This document shows, in pieces, positions 35,437 to 44,185 of a DNA stretch of 64,000 nt (position 1 is its first letter; each line of letters opens with the position of its first letter). Location: positions 7,975,501 to 8,039,500 of the forward strand of contig NZ_JALRMO010000001.1 in assembly GCF_023276405.1 (NCBI RefSeq), written 5' to 3'. The position numbers and the translations under genes are program-made. Below the pieces are notes generated by a model. The model saw nothing but the letters and a program-made list of their open reading frames with translations. It was not told where the DNA came from and ran no database searches. The DNA is from Paenibacillus hamazuiensis. Lineage in GTDB: Bacteria > Bacillota > Bacilli > Paenibacillales > NBRC-103111.

Positions 35437-36458
35437 TGACCGAGTGGCTGCCGTTTGAGCTGCACTGCCATACGTTTCACAGCGACGGGAAGATGTCTTT
35501 GGAGGAGTTGGCGCTGGCCGCCAAAGCGCTCGGATTGCGCGGTGTCGCCTTAACCGATCACAATACGATGACCGGGCTCGCAGGACGCGAGGAGGTAACG
35601 CGAAAAACCGGAATCGAGATCATACCCGGGCTGGAGTGGACGACGTTTTTCGGCCATATGCTGACGATGGGCATCCGGGACTATGTGGATTGGCGCAATC
35701 TCAGCCCGTTTCATATCCACCGGGGCATCGAAGCGGTTCACCGCCAGGGCGGCCTGGTCGGCGTCGCCCATCCTTTTAGGGTCGGAAGCCCGATGTGCAC
35801 CGGCTGCTTCTGGGAATTCGAAGTGACCGACTGGAACGAAGTCGACTACGTGGAAGTGTGGTCGGGCCTGTTTCCGTCGATCCGCAAAAATAACGCCCGT
35901 GCGTTCGGCATGTGGACCGATCTGCTGAACAAAGGCCACCGGATTGCGGCGACATCCGGCCGGGATTGGCACGTATCGGATCCGGTCAGCGAGCCGGTGT
36001 GCGCGACGTTCCTCGGTATTGACGGGTGCGCCGGAGGGCTTGTCCCAGCCGCTTTGGATGCGCTGCGCAGGGGCGCCGTCATCGTCTCGATGGGGCCGCT
36101 GCCGACACTTGCCGTCACGTCGCCGGAGGGACAAGTGGCCGGGGTAGGTGACGAGCTCCGGCTGCAGACCGGCTCACGGTCGGCGAGGGTTGCGGCCGGA
36201 GCCGATTTTTCCGCGCGGGAAGGACAGTGGGAGCTGCCGGAGCAAAAGCTGACGCTGAGGATCGTCAGCAACGCAGGGACGCTCGGCGAATTCGCCGTCA
36301 CCCGAAGCGAGCCCTCCGCTTCCGGCGACATTTCGCTGGACGGAGTGCGCTGGCTGCGGGCGGAGCTGTATGGCACCTTTTGCGGCGCACATACGATGAT
36401 CGGATTTACGAACGCGATTTACGTTCGCGATTTACATGGAGGAAGTGAACTAACATGA
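35436..36458 (+). CDS. CehA/McbA-type PHP metallohydrolase (short form)
   Basis: PHP-superfamily hydrolase of 340 residues that begins almost at once with the catalytic domain: HCHTFHSDG (H10, H12, D17), LTDHNTMTG, GLEWTT, VAHPFR, and SGRDWH with the late Asp-His. It lacks the 125-residue N-terminal domain of the homologue at 1076, and that domain is encoded separately just upstream (34972). The start ATG 35436 shares one base with that stop. Its own stop overlaps the MgtC start by ATGA. A phosphoester or related substrate is likely. Confidence 0.87.
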   Translation: MTEWLPFELHCHTFHSDGKMSLEELALAAKALGLRGVALTDHNTMTGLAGREEVTRKTGIEIIPGLEWTTFFGHMLTMGIRDYVDWRNLSPFHIHRGIEAVHRQGGLVGVAHPFRVGSPMCTGCFWEFEVTDWNEVDYVEVWSGLFPSIRKNNARAFGMWTDLLNKGHRIAATSGRDWHVSDPVSEPVCATFLGIDGCAGGLVPAALDALRRGAVIVSMGPLPTLAVTSPEGQVAGVGDELRLQTGSRSARVAAGADFSAREGQWELPEQKLTLRIVSNAGTLGEFAVTRSEPSASGDISLDGVRWLRAELYGTFCGAHTMIGFTNAIYVRDLHGGSELT

Positions 36459-37207
36459 TGGGAACAGCAAGCCTTTGGACGATCTCGCACGGAGAGCTGC
36501 TGCTGCGTATGGTGCTCGCGGTAGTGCTTGGCGGCGTGGTCGGCATGGAAAGGGAATGGCACAATCACGCAGCGGGCTTTCGCACGCATATTCTTGTTTG
36601 TCTCGGCTCGGCGACGATTATGCTGCTTTCGATTTACGGCTTCTCGGAGTTTGTGAATGAAACCAATGTAAGGGTCGATCCGGCCCGCTTGGCGGCGCAG
36701 GTGATCAGCGGCATCGGCTTTCTCGGTGCGGGGGCAATTCTTCGCAACGGCTCCGTGATCAGCGGGCTGACGACCGCCGCCTCGGTGTGGGTCGTCGCCG
36801 CCATCGGGCTTTGCGTCGGAGCCGGGTTTCTGTATGCTGCGTTTTTTGCGACGATGCTCGTGCTGATCAGCCTGCTGGTGCTGAACAAGTGGGAGAAATA
36901 TTTGATGCGCAATCGAAGAAACCATGAGCTGACCATCAAAACGCTGGACCAACCGGGCGTGCTCGGCAAAATCGCTTCCGCATTCGGCGAGCAGGGGATT
37001 CAGATCGTAAATGTGAAAATGATCCCGGAGAGCGAGGACGGGAACAAGGCGACCATGCGGCTTTGCTTCAGCTTGAAAGTAAACCATCCGAGCAAATTCG
37101 TCAGCGCGATGGAGCAGATCAACACGCTCGATTTCGTGCTGTATACAGAGTCGGACGGCAAACCGATGATCGTCACCCATTCGGCCGGAGTCGAGCAGGT
37201 GCATTAG
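36455..37207 (+). CDS. MgtC/SapB-family membrane protein
   Basis: Protein of 250 residues. It has four to five N-terminal helices with the MgtC signature (VLGGVVGMEREWHNHAAGFR, THILVCLGSATIMLL, QVISGIGFLGAGAILRNGSV) and a C-terminal ACT-like domain (LDQPGVLGKIASAFGEQGIQ). MgtC proteins affect magnesium and phosphate homeostasis and ATP-synthase activity. The ATGA overlap with the PHP hydrolase gene makes their expression linked, which fits a product that perturbs phosphate or Mg balance. GGAGGAAG at 36439-36446 is the ribosome site. Confidence 0.88.
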   Translation: MMGTASLWTISHGELLLRMVLAVVLGGVVGMEREWHNHAAGFRTHILVCLGSATIMLLSIYGFSEFVNETNVRVDPARLAAQVISGIGFLGAGAILRNGSVISGLTTAASVWVVAAIGLCVGAGFLYAAFFATMLVLISLLVLNKWEKYLMRNRRNHELTIKTLDQPGVLGKIASAFGEQGIQIVNVKMIPESEDGNKATMRLCFSLKVNHPSKFVSAMEQINTLDFVLYTESDGKPMIVTHSAGVEQVH

Positions 37208-37437
37208 CCGGAAGTCGGTTCGGCGTTTATACCGCCACCAACTGGGAGCTAGGAACGATGCGGCTGAAGCAGCTCATCGAAGCGCTGCACGCGCTGATCG
37301 CAGGCAAAAACGTCGTCGGCATCGACGTCTGCGGCGAGCTTTCCGCACAAGTCGATGCATGGCGGAATGCCGGACAGATCCGGCTCAACGAGCAGGCGAA
37401 TCTCGCCATATTTGAATCGGCGCTCATGCATGCGTGA
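37208..37437 (+). pseudogene. C-terminal gene remnant, possibly arginase/ureohydrolase-like
   Basis: Directly after the MgtC stop a frame reads FGVYTATNWELGTMRLKQLI, then AGKNVVGIDVCGELSAQVDA and a short helix, ending at TGA 37435-37437. The VVGIDVCGE strand is reminiscent of the last strand of arginase-fold proteins. There is no start with a ribosome site; ATG 37258 would give 59 residues. I take it as the tail of a gene lost by deletion next to mgtC. The family guess is weak. Confidence 0.4.
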
Positions 37438-37473
37438 CGCGCCGCACTATAGGCTTGTCCGAAGAAGCATACG

Positions 37474-37514
37474 GGACACCATCCGTGCGAATGCCGGAGG
37501 GTGTTCTTTTTTTT
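37474..37514 (+). terminator. Rho-independent terminator after the mgtC region
   Basis: GGACACCATCCG pairs with CGGAGGGTGTTC (one mismatch), followed by eight T. Confidence 0.8.
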
Positions 37515-37645
37515 GCGTATTCTGACGCAATGGAAAATTCTAGATTGGTTGAACTCCGCATGATATCATTAAGAATGGATCGTAAACGAACCATACCCAT
37601 AACTATGGCAATAACAGCCCCTTGAGGTGGCATACAGGAGTTGTC

Positions 37646-38596
37646 TTGGAAAAGATGAGGATGCTGGATGAACATGCGGTTTCACAGGCGCCCGGGGAAA
37701 TCGGGGGATCGCTTGATGCGGAAATGGCCCGGTTGGCACACCTGATCTATACCCATGCTCCCAATGACGGTACCTTTAGCCAGCGTATCTCCGGTTTGCA
37801 CGTCAGCCGCTATTCGCGTACGGACATGGACTACGTGAAAACTTTCTACTTGCCCTCATTGGTAATTGTTGCACAAGGGGCAAAGACCGTCACGGTGGGG
37901 CAGGAAATCTACCAGTTCGGCAGGTCGCAGATGCTTATGTTTCCCGTTGCCCTTCCGATCGCTATGAAGGCCACACACGCCAGCTATTCCGAACCGTTCC
38001 TCGGCGTAAGACTGGACCTTGATCCGCAAAAGATCGCCGAGCTGGTCCTGAAAGTATATCCCCAGGGTTTGCCTCCGGCTCGTCAGCGCAGCGCGGGTTA
38101 CGTCACGGGCGCCGACCTGGGCATTATAGGTGCGGTGAAGAGGCTGATGGATTGTCTGCCGAATCCCGGCGATGCTGAATTGATTGCCCCGCTCGTGATG
38201 GACGAGATTTTGATACGAGTTCTGCGCAGCACTATCGGCGTTCACGTCGCTGAAATGGGTTTTGCGGATTCCGGCGTTCAGCGAGTTGCGAAGGCGATTG
38301 CCTGGCTCCGCGACAACTTCTCCCAGCAGATGAAGGTTGCAGACTTGGCCGAGCTGGTGCATATGAGCGAATCCTCATTTCGCGAGCATTTCAAGTCCGT
38401 CACCTCGCTGAGCCCGCTGCAGTACCAAAAAACGCTGCGCCTTCATGAAGCGAGACGTCTGATGGTCTCCGGCTCAATGGATGCGACCACGGCATGCCGG
38501 CTGGTGGGGTATGTGAGCACCTCACAATTTAATCGAGATTACAGCCGCCTTTTCGGAAGCCCGCCCAGGAGAGACATCGCCAGATTGCGTCGGTAA
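37646..38596 (+). CDS. AraC-family transcriptional regulator
   Basis: Regulator of 316 residues with an N-terminal AraC_N-type cupin (HVSRYSRTDMDYVKTFYLPS, then GRSQMLMFPVALPI) and a C-terminal double helix-turn-helix (AIAWLRDNFSQQMKVADLAE, then LVHMSESSFREHFKSVTSLS and VGYVSTSQFNRDYSRLFG). TTG 37646 lies five bases after AGGAG at 37636-37640 and is my start; the frame is open to a TTG at 37622. This subtype often sits beside SDR or aldo/keto-reductase genes, and an SDR-type gene lies downstream at 38967. It probably regulates that gene. Confidence 0.88.
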   Translation: MEKMRMLDEHAVSQAPGEIGGSLDAEMARLAHLIYTHAPNDGTFSQRISGLHVSRYSRTDMDYVKTFYLPSLVIVAQGAKTVTVGQEIYQFGRSQMLMFPVALPIAMKATHASYSEPFLGVRLDLDPQKIAELVLKVYPQGLPPARQRSAGYVTGADLGIIGAVKRLMDCLPNPGDAELIAPLVMDEILIRVLRSTIGVHVAEMGFADSGVQRVAKAIAWLRDNFSQQMKVADLAELVHMSESSFREHFKSVTSLSPLQYQKTLRLHEARRLMVSGSMDATTACRLVGYVSTSQFNRDYSRLFGSPPRRDIARLRR

Positions 38597-38708
38597 ATAC
38601 ACATGCCGGATGGGCCAAATCCGTATGGGACGGCACCAAGCGTTGCCGTCTTCACTGCGTCGGTATGTACTGCCCGAGATACGACATTACCCCGATTTTT
38701 CCCTCGCA

Positions 38709-38747
38709 CCCCGCGGCCGTAGGGCCAGGCGGGTTTTCTTTTTTTAT
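38709..38747 (+). terminator. Rho-independent terminator after the AraC gene
   Basis: CCCGC/GCGGG stem with a GGCC/GGCC-rich inner loop, followed by TTTTC and seven T. The rest of the 370-base gap to the next gene holds a TATAAT-like box near 38867 and nothing else recognised. Confidence 0.75.
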
Positions 38748-38966
38748 TCGCGGAAAATTGGGCGTCCATATTCTTCCATGGGTGGTCGTGGTAGAGGTCA
38801 GGGCAAGTTCCGGCGTTTTAGGCAAGAAGTGACGCGGAACGGGCAAACATCCGGGTGAAACGCAACTTATAATGAGCTTAGCCTCGAGGCCGGCGATGCT
38901 GATCATTGATTCGCACCGTAGGCATTCGAGAGCTCTACTATATAGCAGGTCAAGGAGGACTTCATT

Positions 38967-39863
38967 ATGCGTGTTTTTGTAACAGGAGCAACCGGCTTCG
39001 TCGGCTCCGCCGTCGTGCGCGAACTGATAGAAGCAGGGCACGAGGTGCTCGGCCTCGCTCGCTCGGATGAGGCTGCAGCCATGCTCGACGCGGCCGGAGC
39101 TGCAGTGCACCGAGGCTCTCTGGATGATCTGGAGAGCCTGAGGCGCGGAGCTGCTGCCTCGGATGGTGTCATCCACACTGCCTTTATTCACGATTTCTCG
39201 AATCTTACGGCCTCCGGTGCGACGGACAGGCTCGCAGTCGAGGCGCTCGGCACCGCGCTTGCGGAATCCGGCCGGCCCTTAGTCGTCACCTCCGTGATCG
39301 GACATCTCACGCCAGGCCGCCTCGGGACCGAAGAAGACGATCCCGATCCGGGCTCCGCTGTGACGCACCGTGCCGCTTCGGAAGCGGCGGCGCTTGCGAT
39401 GGCACGGCGCGGCGTGCGCGTGTCGGTGGTGCGGCTTCCGCACTCGGTACATGGCGATGGCGATTACGGCTTCGTTCCGGCCTTGATCAATGTCGCCCGC
39501 CGCACGGGTGTCTCGGCCTATGTAGGAGACGGCGCCAACCGTTGGCCTGCCGTGCACCGACTCGATGCTGCACGTCTTTACCGGCTGGCGCTGGAGGCGG
39601 CACCGGCGGGCACCAAGCTGCATGCGATTGGCGACGAGGGGGTGGCGATCCGTGAGGTCGCCGGCGTCATCAGCCGCCGCCTGGGTGTCCCGGTGGAAAG
39701 CAAGTCGCCCGAGGAGGCAGCGAGCCACTTCGGTTGGTTGACGCACTTTGTTTCGATGGATATGCCGGCATCAAGCGCTCTGACGCGGGAACGATTCGGA
39801 TGGCGGCCTGTGCAGCCGGCGCTTATTCCTGATCTTGATCGGGAGCAGTATTTCACAACCTGA
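38967..39863 (+). CDS. NAD-dependent epimerase/dehydratase-like extended SDR
   Basis: Extended SDR of 298 residues with the Rossmann motif [30 protein letters not shown] and a C-terminal [14 protein letters not shown], the layout of SDR-a5-like (YeeZ/NAD(P)H-binding) proteins. CAAGGAGG precedes ATG 38967. Codon use is visibly richer in G and C than its neighbours, and the Ala/Arg-rich composition hints at acquisition from a higher-GC donor. Substrate unknown; probably controlled by the AraC regulator upstream. Confidence 0.85.
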   Translation: MRVFVTGATGFVGSAVVRELIEAGHEVLGLARSDEAAAMLDAAGAAVHRGSLDDLESLRRGAAASDGVIHTAFIHDFSNLTASGATDRLAVEALGTALAESGRPLVVTSVIGHLTPGRLGTEEDDPDPGSAVTHRAASEAAALAMARRGVRVSVVRLPHSVHGDGDYGFVPALINVARRTGVSAYVGDGANRWPAVHRLDAARLYRLALEAAPAGTKLHAIGDEGVAIREVAGVISRRLGVPVESKSPEEAASHFGWLTHFVSMDMPASSALTRERFGWRPVQPALIPDLDREQYFTT

Positions 39864-39970
39864 TGATTCCGAATAATCGGCTGTTCTGATGTGCTCTCGT
39901 TGTCGGCATGTATTCTATGTGTCCGACATTTCCCGGCGCTGACGTTGAATCCGGTGAGGCATGCGACTAC

Positions 39971-39993
39971 AGCGATGGATTTGATCCATCGCT
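39971..39993. terminator. Hairpin between convergent SDR and XRE genes
   Basis: AGCGATGGAT and ATCCATCGCT form a perfect ten-base stem with a three-base loop. T content after it is low, so it is a weaker terminator, possibly for both genes. Confidence 0.5.
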
Positions 39994-40027
39994 TGTATTC
40001 GTTAGTGGTTTTTAGTCAGTCGCCCAT

Positions 40028-40900
40028 TTAAGTTAAAGAAGCAAACGATTCCGATTGGCGGTGCCGGTAATCGCTTAACAATCGCTGCATGTTTTCCAAC
40101 GTGCCGTCCCGATGGGGAACATGGATGGAAACCGTCAAGCTTGGATCCTCCAAATATTGAAACGAAACATGATCGAAATTCAAGACCCCGAGATTCGGAC
40201 AACGAAGCGCCTTTGGGGCATCGATGGCGTCGAGAACCTCATGAGACTCCCAAAATTCCCGGAATTCCGGGCTGGCTTGGCACAGCGCATCGTATTGTTC
40301 AGACCACCAAGGGTCGTCAACGTAACGCGCATAGCCTGCATGGAATTTAGCGGTTATCCGCTTGGCGTGGAGCTCCCATTGATCTCCCTTGATGTAGCGA
40401 AATCGGGGAGATGTAAAAGTCATCCAAACAAAGTTCCGCTCTTTATCCGACATGGCGGCAAGGTCTCCGTTCAATGCGCAGTAGGCCGAATTCCAGGCGA
40501 TGATATTCATGCGTGCATCCATGACATTCGCCGGTGAAGCACCTTGGCTATCCAAAAAACGTTGAAGCGCCATGCTCACCCGGGCAGATATCTTCGTTTC
40601 TTCTAAGGGCGGTTGTTTGCGTGCAAGAAAAAACAGGTGCCTGCGTTCCGATTCATCGAGTCTAAGCGCAACGGCTATTCGATTGAGTACCTCTACGGAT
40701 ACGTTGATAGGACGGCCTTGTTCCAAATAGGTATACCAATCCAAGCCTACGTCCGCAAGCTGGGCAACCTCGCCCCGGCGAAGTCCCGGCGTGCGTCTGC
40801 GCCCGGACTCCGGCAATCCCACCTGCTTTGGGGTAATCCGTTCCCGGCGTGTGCGCAAAAAACGGGCTAATTCCTCGTAACGGTCCAACTTGATCGACAT
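40028..40900 (-). CDS. XRE-family regulator with MmyB-like ligand domain
   Basis: Regulator of 290 residues. The N-terminal helix-turn-helix reads ELARFLRTRRERITPKQVGL, then RRTPGLRRGEVAQLADVGLD and WYTYLEQGR, a sequence block typical of the MmyB-like group. The C-terminal part (VMDARMNIIAWNSAYCALNG; HVSFQYLEDPSLTVSIHVPH) is the fatty-acid-binding-like PAS domain of that group. AGGAGGTG at 40918-40911 sets ATG 40900. It is divergent from the Dabb-domain gene. Such regulators often control a neighbouring oxidoreductase gene. Confidence 0.9.
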   Translation of the reverse strand: MSIKLDRYEELARFLRTRRERITPKQVGLPESGRRRTPGLRRGEVAQLADVGLDWYTYLEQGRPINVSVEVLNRIAVALRLDESERRHLFFLARKQPPLEETKISARVSMALQRFLDSQGASPANVMDARMNIIAWNSAYCALNGDLAAMSDKERNFVWMTFTSPRFRYIKGDQWELHAKRITAKFHAGYARYVDDPWWSEQYDALCQASPEFREFWESHEVLDAIDAPKALRCPNLGVLNFDHVSFQYLEDPSLTVSIHVPHRDGTLENMQRLLSDYRHRQSESFASLT

Positions 40901-41093
40901 GTTCACCACACCTCCTATCGAACGCGAATGTAGGACTCCCAATCCTACGATAACCAGTCTCTTCCTGGCTTTGTCGAGCCCATATACACTAGTTTATGTC
41001 ATCCTTCGGGATGGAGGCAAGAATGGGAAGGGGCAGGAACGGCGGCTTGAACCTGCACATGTCCATTCGGACAAAACAATTGAGGTGATGAAA

Positions 41094-41405
41094 ATGAACA
41101 AGAAGTATGAACATATCGTACTATTGAAACTCAAGCCTAACGTTACGATCGACGAACAAGAAGATGCGGTGAAGCACGCCTATGCCTTCAAGGATGCGAT
41201 TCCGGGCATTGTGGGCCTTAGCGCCGGAATTAACGTCACGGATGAAGCGGAGCATATGCAGGGTTATACGTTAGGCATTCGGGTAACCTTTGAGAATCGG
41301 CAGGCTTGCCGGGATTATATCCGGCATCCGCTGCACCAGAACTTTTTACAGCGAGTCGGCCCGTTTGTGGAAGGGATCGCAGTCATGGATTACCCGTTTG
41401 CATGA
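41094..41405 (+). CDS. Dabb (stress-responsive alpha/beta-barrel) domain protein
   Basis: Small protein of 103 residues with the dimeric ferredoxin-like fold: KYEHIVLLKLKPNVT, GIVGLSAGINV, and GIRVTFENRQACRDYIRHPL with the common His-Pro near the end. Start ATG 41094 is six bases after GAGGTGA; ATG 41088 is inside that site. Function of such stand-alone Dabb proteins is mostly unknown. Confidence 0.88.
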   Translation: MNKKYEHIVLLKLKPNVTIDEQEDAVKHAYAFKDAIPGIVGLSAGINVTDEAEHMQGYTLGIRVTFENRQACRDYIRHPLHQNFLQRVGPFVEGIAVMDYPFA

Positions 41406-41462
41406 CCGCATCCCATTATGCGACTCAAATGAAGGATACAAGAGCTCAATATACTCATGATG

Positions 41463-41490
41463 AAGGCTGCCGGCACATTCGGCAGCCTTT
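41463..41490 (+). terminator. Hairpin after the Dabb gene
   Basis: AAGGCTGCCG and CGGCAGCCTT form a perfect ten-base stem; the T run is short. The next 290 bases up to the TetR gene are AT-rich with a TATAAT at 41744-41749. Confidence 0.7.
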
Positions 41491-41782
41491 GCTCGCCTAA
41501 CGGGGCAGAAGAACGTAATGAACAATTGAAAAAATCGTTGTATATTCGTTCGTTTCTCTCCGGTGATACATAACGAAACTCCTTCTGCATTGAGGTACTA
41601 CCGGCGTTGCCGATAATTCCAACTATATGTGTCTCCTGTGATCACGACTTTCATGCTGATTTATTTATAAAATAAATACTTTTTGTTAAATTAGTTAATT
41701 TAATTACTTTTATAAAGAATGTTTGCTGTGGCCGTGATTTTGATATAATAGGAGTGATGAGCATCAAAGGAGGCATACATTC

Positions 41783-42421
41783 GTGAGAAAACGCGTGAGC
41801 GTCGATCAATATATAGAAAAAATAAAACCTGTAATAAGAAGAATCAAATTCAGCCAACTGAAAATGGACGATATCGCAAAATATATGGATATCAGCAAAG
41901 TGACGCTCTATAAGCATTTTGCATCCAAGGATGAAATCATCCAGCAGGTTGTAGAATATTACATTCATTACGTGCAAGAATCCAATGCCGTTGTCAAAGA
42001 TGATGACGTCTCTTTTGTCGAGCGCTTTCAATTAACGTTTTTACAATCTTTGATCTGTGTTACTTATATATCCGATTTGTTTTTGGAAGATCTCAAAGAA
42101 TTTTATCCCCACCATTTTGATAGTCTTGCAGCCGCCCAACAAAATCGAAATAAAAATTTGCAAACATTTTTTCAAGCCGGGATGGATCGGAAGATTTTCA
42201 ACAGATTGAATGCAGCGCTGTTTATGGTTCAAGATGACGCCGTGCTGCGGCGCTTCATGGAACCGTCCTTTTCGATTCAGTACGATGTCACCTTGAAACA
42301 AGCCATTATGGATTTTTATAAAATGAAACAGTATCAACTGCTTAGACCCGAGTATTTGGATACGGTGGACGATTCTGATTTTGAAAAACGGATCGTCAAT
42401 ATTTTACAGACCATTTCATAA
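41783..42421 (+). CDS. TetR/AcrR-family transcriptional regulator
   Basis: Regulator of 212 residues. The helix-turn-helix is KMDDIAKYMDISKVTLYKHF at about residues 27-46, and the rest is an all-helical ligand domain. Translation starts at GTG 41783, ten bases after AAAGGAGG at 41766-41772. The gene is clearly more AT-rich than its surroundings. No obvious partner gene flanks it, so it may be an import or a global regulator. Confidence 0.88.
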   Translation: MRKRVSVDQYIEKIKPVIRRIKFSQLKMDDIAKYMDISKVTLYKHFASKDEIIQQVVEYYIHYVQESNAVVKDDDVSFVERFQLTFLQSLICVTYISDLFLEDLKEFYPHHFDSLAAAQQNRNKNLQTFFQAGMDRKIFNRLNAALFMVQDDAVLRRFMEPSFSIQYDVTLKQAIMDFYKMKQYQLLRPEYLDTVDDSDFEKRIVNILQTIS

Positions 42422-42433
42422 TCATGTTAAAAT

Positions 42434-42468
42434 GGCCGGGATTCCTTGCTTGATAAGGAGTCCCGGTC
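42434..42468 (+). terminator. Hairpin after the TetR gene
   Basis: CCGGGATTCCTT pairs with AAGGAGTCCCGG apart from one mismatch. No clear T run follows. Confidence 0.5.
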
Positions 42469-42567
42469 TACTGCTTTATTGCCGCTAAACAGCGGGGTGC
42501 TTGGGTTTTGGGGGGGCTTTTCAGGGATTCCCATGGTATAATCGATATCAGAAAGGAGAGAGCGAGA

Positions 42568-43455
42568 TTGTCACAACCTTCAGAGCAGGACCGCTCGATT
42601 TTGCTGGTCGACGGAATGGCGTTATTGTTTCGTGCTTTTTACGCTTCCGCTTACGGCGGGTACATACAGAAAACGAGCGCCGGAGTGCCGGTAAATGCGG
42701 TGCACGGCTTCGTCAAATATTTTTGGGATGCGGTGGAGACGTTTCGCCCGTCGCATGTCGCCTGCTGCTGGGATATGGGGAGTTCGACGTTCCGCACGGA
42801 AAAGTTTCCGGACTACAAGGGAAACCGTCCGGAAGCGCCGGAGGAGCTGATCCCGCAGTTTTCGCTTGTGAAGGAAGTGGTCGAAAGCTTCGGCGTGCCG
42901 AACATCGGCCTTCACGGCTTCGAGGCGGACGACTGCATCGGCACGCTTTCCCGGCATTTCGGCGAAGCTGCCCGGGTATACATACTTAGCGGCGATCACG
43001 ATCTTTTGCAGCTGGTAAACGATAAGGTGACCGTCGTGATCATGAAAAAAGGCTTTTCCAACTACGCCGTATACACCCCGCAATCGCTGCGGGAGGAAAA
43101 AGGGCTGTCGCCCCGGCAGGTGATCGACATGAAGGGGCTGATGGGGGACACCAGCGACAATTACCCGGGCGTGAAAGGCATCGGCGAAAAGACGGCGCTG
43201 AAGCTCGTTCAGGAATACGGATCGATCGACGGGATTCTCGAAAACCTGGATAAACTGCCTAAAGGAATCCGCAGTAAAATCGAAGCGGAGCTGGATATGC
43301 TGCATCTGTCGCGGGAGCTCGCGACGATTTTGACCGAAGCACCGGTTGCCTGCGCGCTTGAGGATTGCCGATGGGAGATCGATGCGGACCGGGTGCTCGG
43401 CAAATTCGACGAGCTTGAGTTTAAAGGGCTGAAGCGGCTTGTGCAGCGGGATTAA
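42568..43455 (+). CDS. 5'-3' exonuclease (FEN/PolA N-terminal-like)
   Basis: Flap-endonuclease-like nuclease of 295 residues. The acidic metal-site residues lie in LLVDGMALLFRAFYA, FEADDCIGTLSRHF, SGDHDLLQLV and MGDTSDNYPGVKGIGEKTAL; the last is followed by the helix-hairpin-helix DNA-binding part. It is a stand-alone version of the Pol I exonuclease domain (ExoIX/YpcP type), for Okazaki primer removal or repair. Start TTG 42568 lies nine bases after AAGGAG at 42553-42558; an upstream frame from 42508 lacks a ribosome site. Confidence 0.93.
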   Translation: MSQPSEQDRSILLVDGMALLFRAFYASAYGGYIQKTSAGVPVNAVHGFVKYFWDAVETFRPSHVACCWDMGSSTFRTEKFPDYKGNRPEAPEELIPQFSLVKEVVESFGVPNIGLHGFEADDCIGTLSRHFGEAARVYILSGDHDLLQLVNDKVTVVIMKKGFSNYAVYTPQSLREEKGLSPRQVIDMKGLMGDTSDNYPGVKGIGEKTALKLVQEYGSIDGILENLDKLPKGIRSKIEAELDMLHLSRELATILTEAPVACALEDCRWEIDADRVLGKFDELEFKGLKRLVQRD

Positions 43456-43605
43456 CAAGACCCCAGGAATACTGGGCTAACCCCCACGAACCTAAAGTTT
43501 CTCCCTTTTCCACCATGCCGTCCATTTGGTAAAATGAAGCGGAGGCATGGCCGCTTTGGTCAAAAATGAACATTCGGGTTTCGTCCCGATCGGGAGGCTG
43601 TAACG

Positions 43606-43923
43606 ATGAGCAACATCAACGTATGGGAAAACGCGGAGCCGGGCGTCAAGCGGAAAATTTTCGCGCCGGGGCAGACGATTATGATGATGGAAGTGCATTT
43701 TGAAGAGGGAGCGGAAGGGTACGTCCACAGCCATCCGCACGAGCAGCTGTCGTACTGCCTGAAAGGCAAGCTGGAATTTACGATCGACGGGGAAAAAACG
43801 GTGATCGGCGCCGGCGAGACGATCTACATTCCGAGCAACGCCAAGCACGGCTGCAAGGCGCTGGAGCCAAGCGCTCTGCTCGATTCGTTTACACCGGTGC
43901 GCGAAGATTTGATCAAGCGCTGA
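43606..43923 (+). CDS. Cupin-domain protein
   Basis: Small cupin of 105 residues. The metal motif is HSHPHEQLSYCLKGKLEF (three His and a Glu) and the second cupin motif IYIPSNAKHGCKA. CGGGAGG before ATG 43606 is the ribosome site. Probably a small-molecule sensor or sugar-binding/isomerase-like protein; no specific role can be assigned. Confidence 0.9.
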   Translation: MSNINVWENAEPGVKRKIFAPGQTIMMMEVHFEEGAEGYVHSHPHEQLSYCLKGKLEFTIDGEKTVIGAGETIYIPSNAKHGCKALEPSALLDSFTPVREDLIKR

Positions 43924-43930
43924 TTGCAGC

Positions 43931-43965
43931 AGGTACCTTGCTCCAAGGGAGAAAGGTACCTTTTT
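43931..43965 (+). terminator. Rho-independent terminator of the cupin gene
   Basis: AGGTACCTTGCTCC pairs with GGAGAAAGGTACCT (one bulge), followed by five T. Confidence 0.85.
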
Positions 43966-44185
43966 CGCAGGCATGAATGCGCTTACGATGGCGGTTTATG
44001 ATTCAGCCGAGAACACTTGTGACTTTAGTCATAAGATGAATCGGCTTCGGAGTTTCGGATGGATGTGCCCCAATTTTGGTGCGTTTTACATCCAACACAT
44101 GTTATGATGTAATATTAAGAAAAAAATAAAACCGTAAGCGAACACACCGAAGCGCAAATTCGACAGTATATTCAAAATCAGAAAG

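Noticed and set aside
37063-37257. N-terminal extension of the remnant after mgtC
   Set aside because: The frame is open only by chance inside mgtC; recognisable sequence begins after the mgtC stop.
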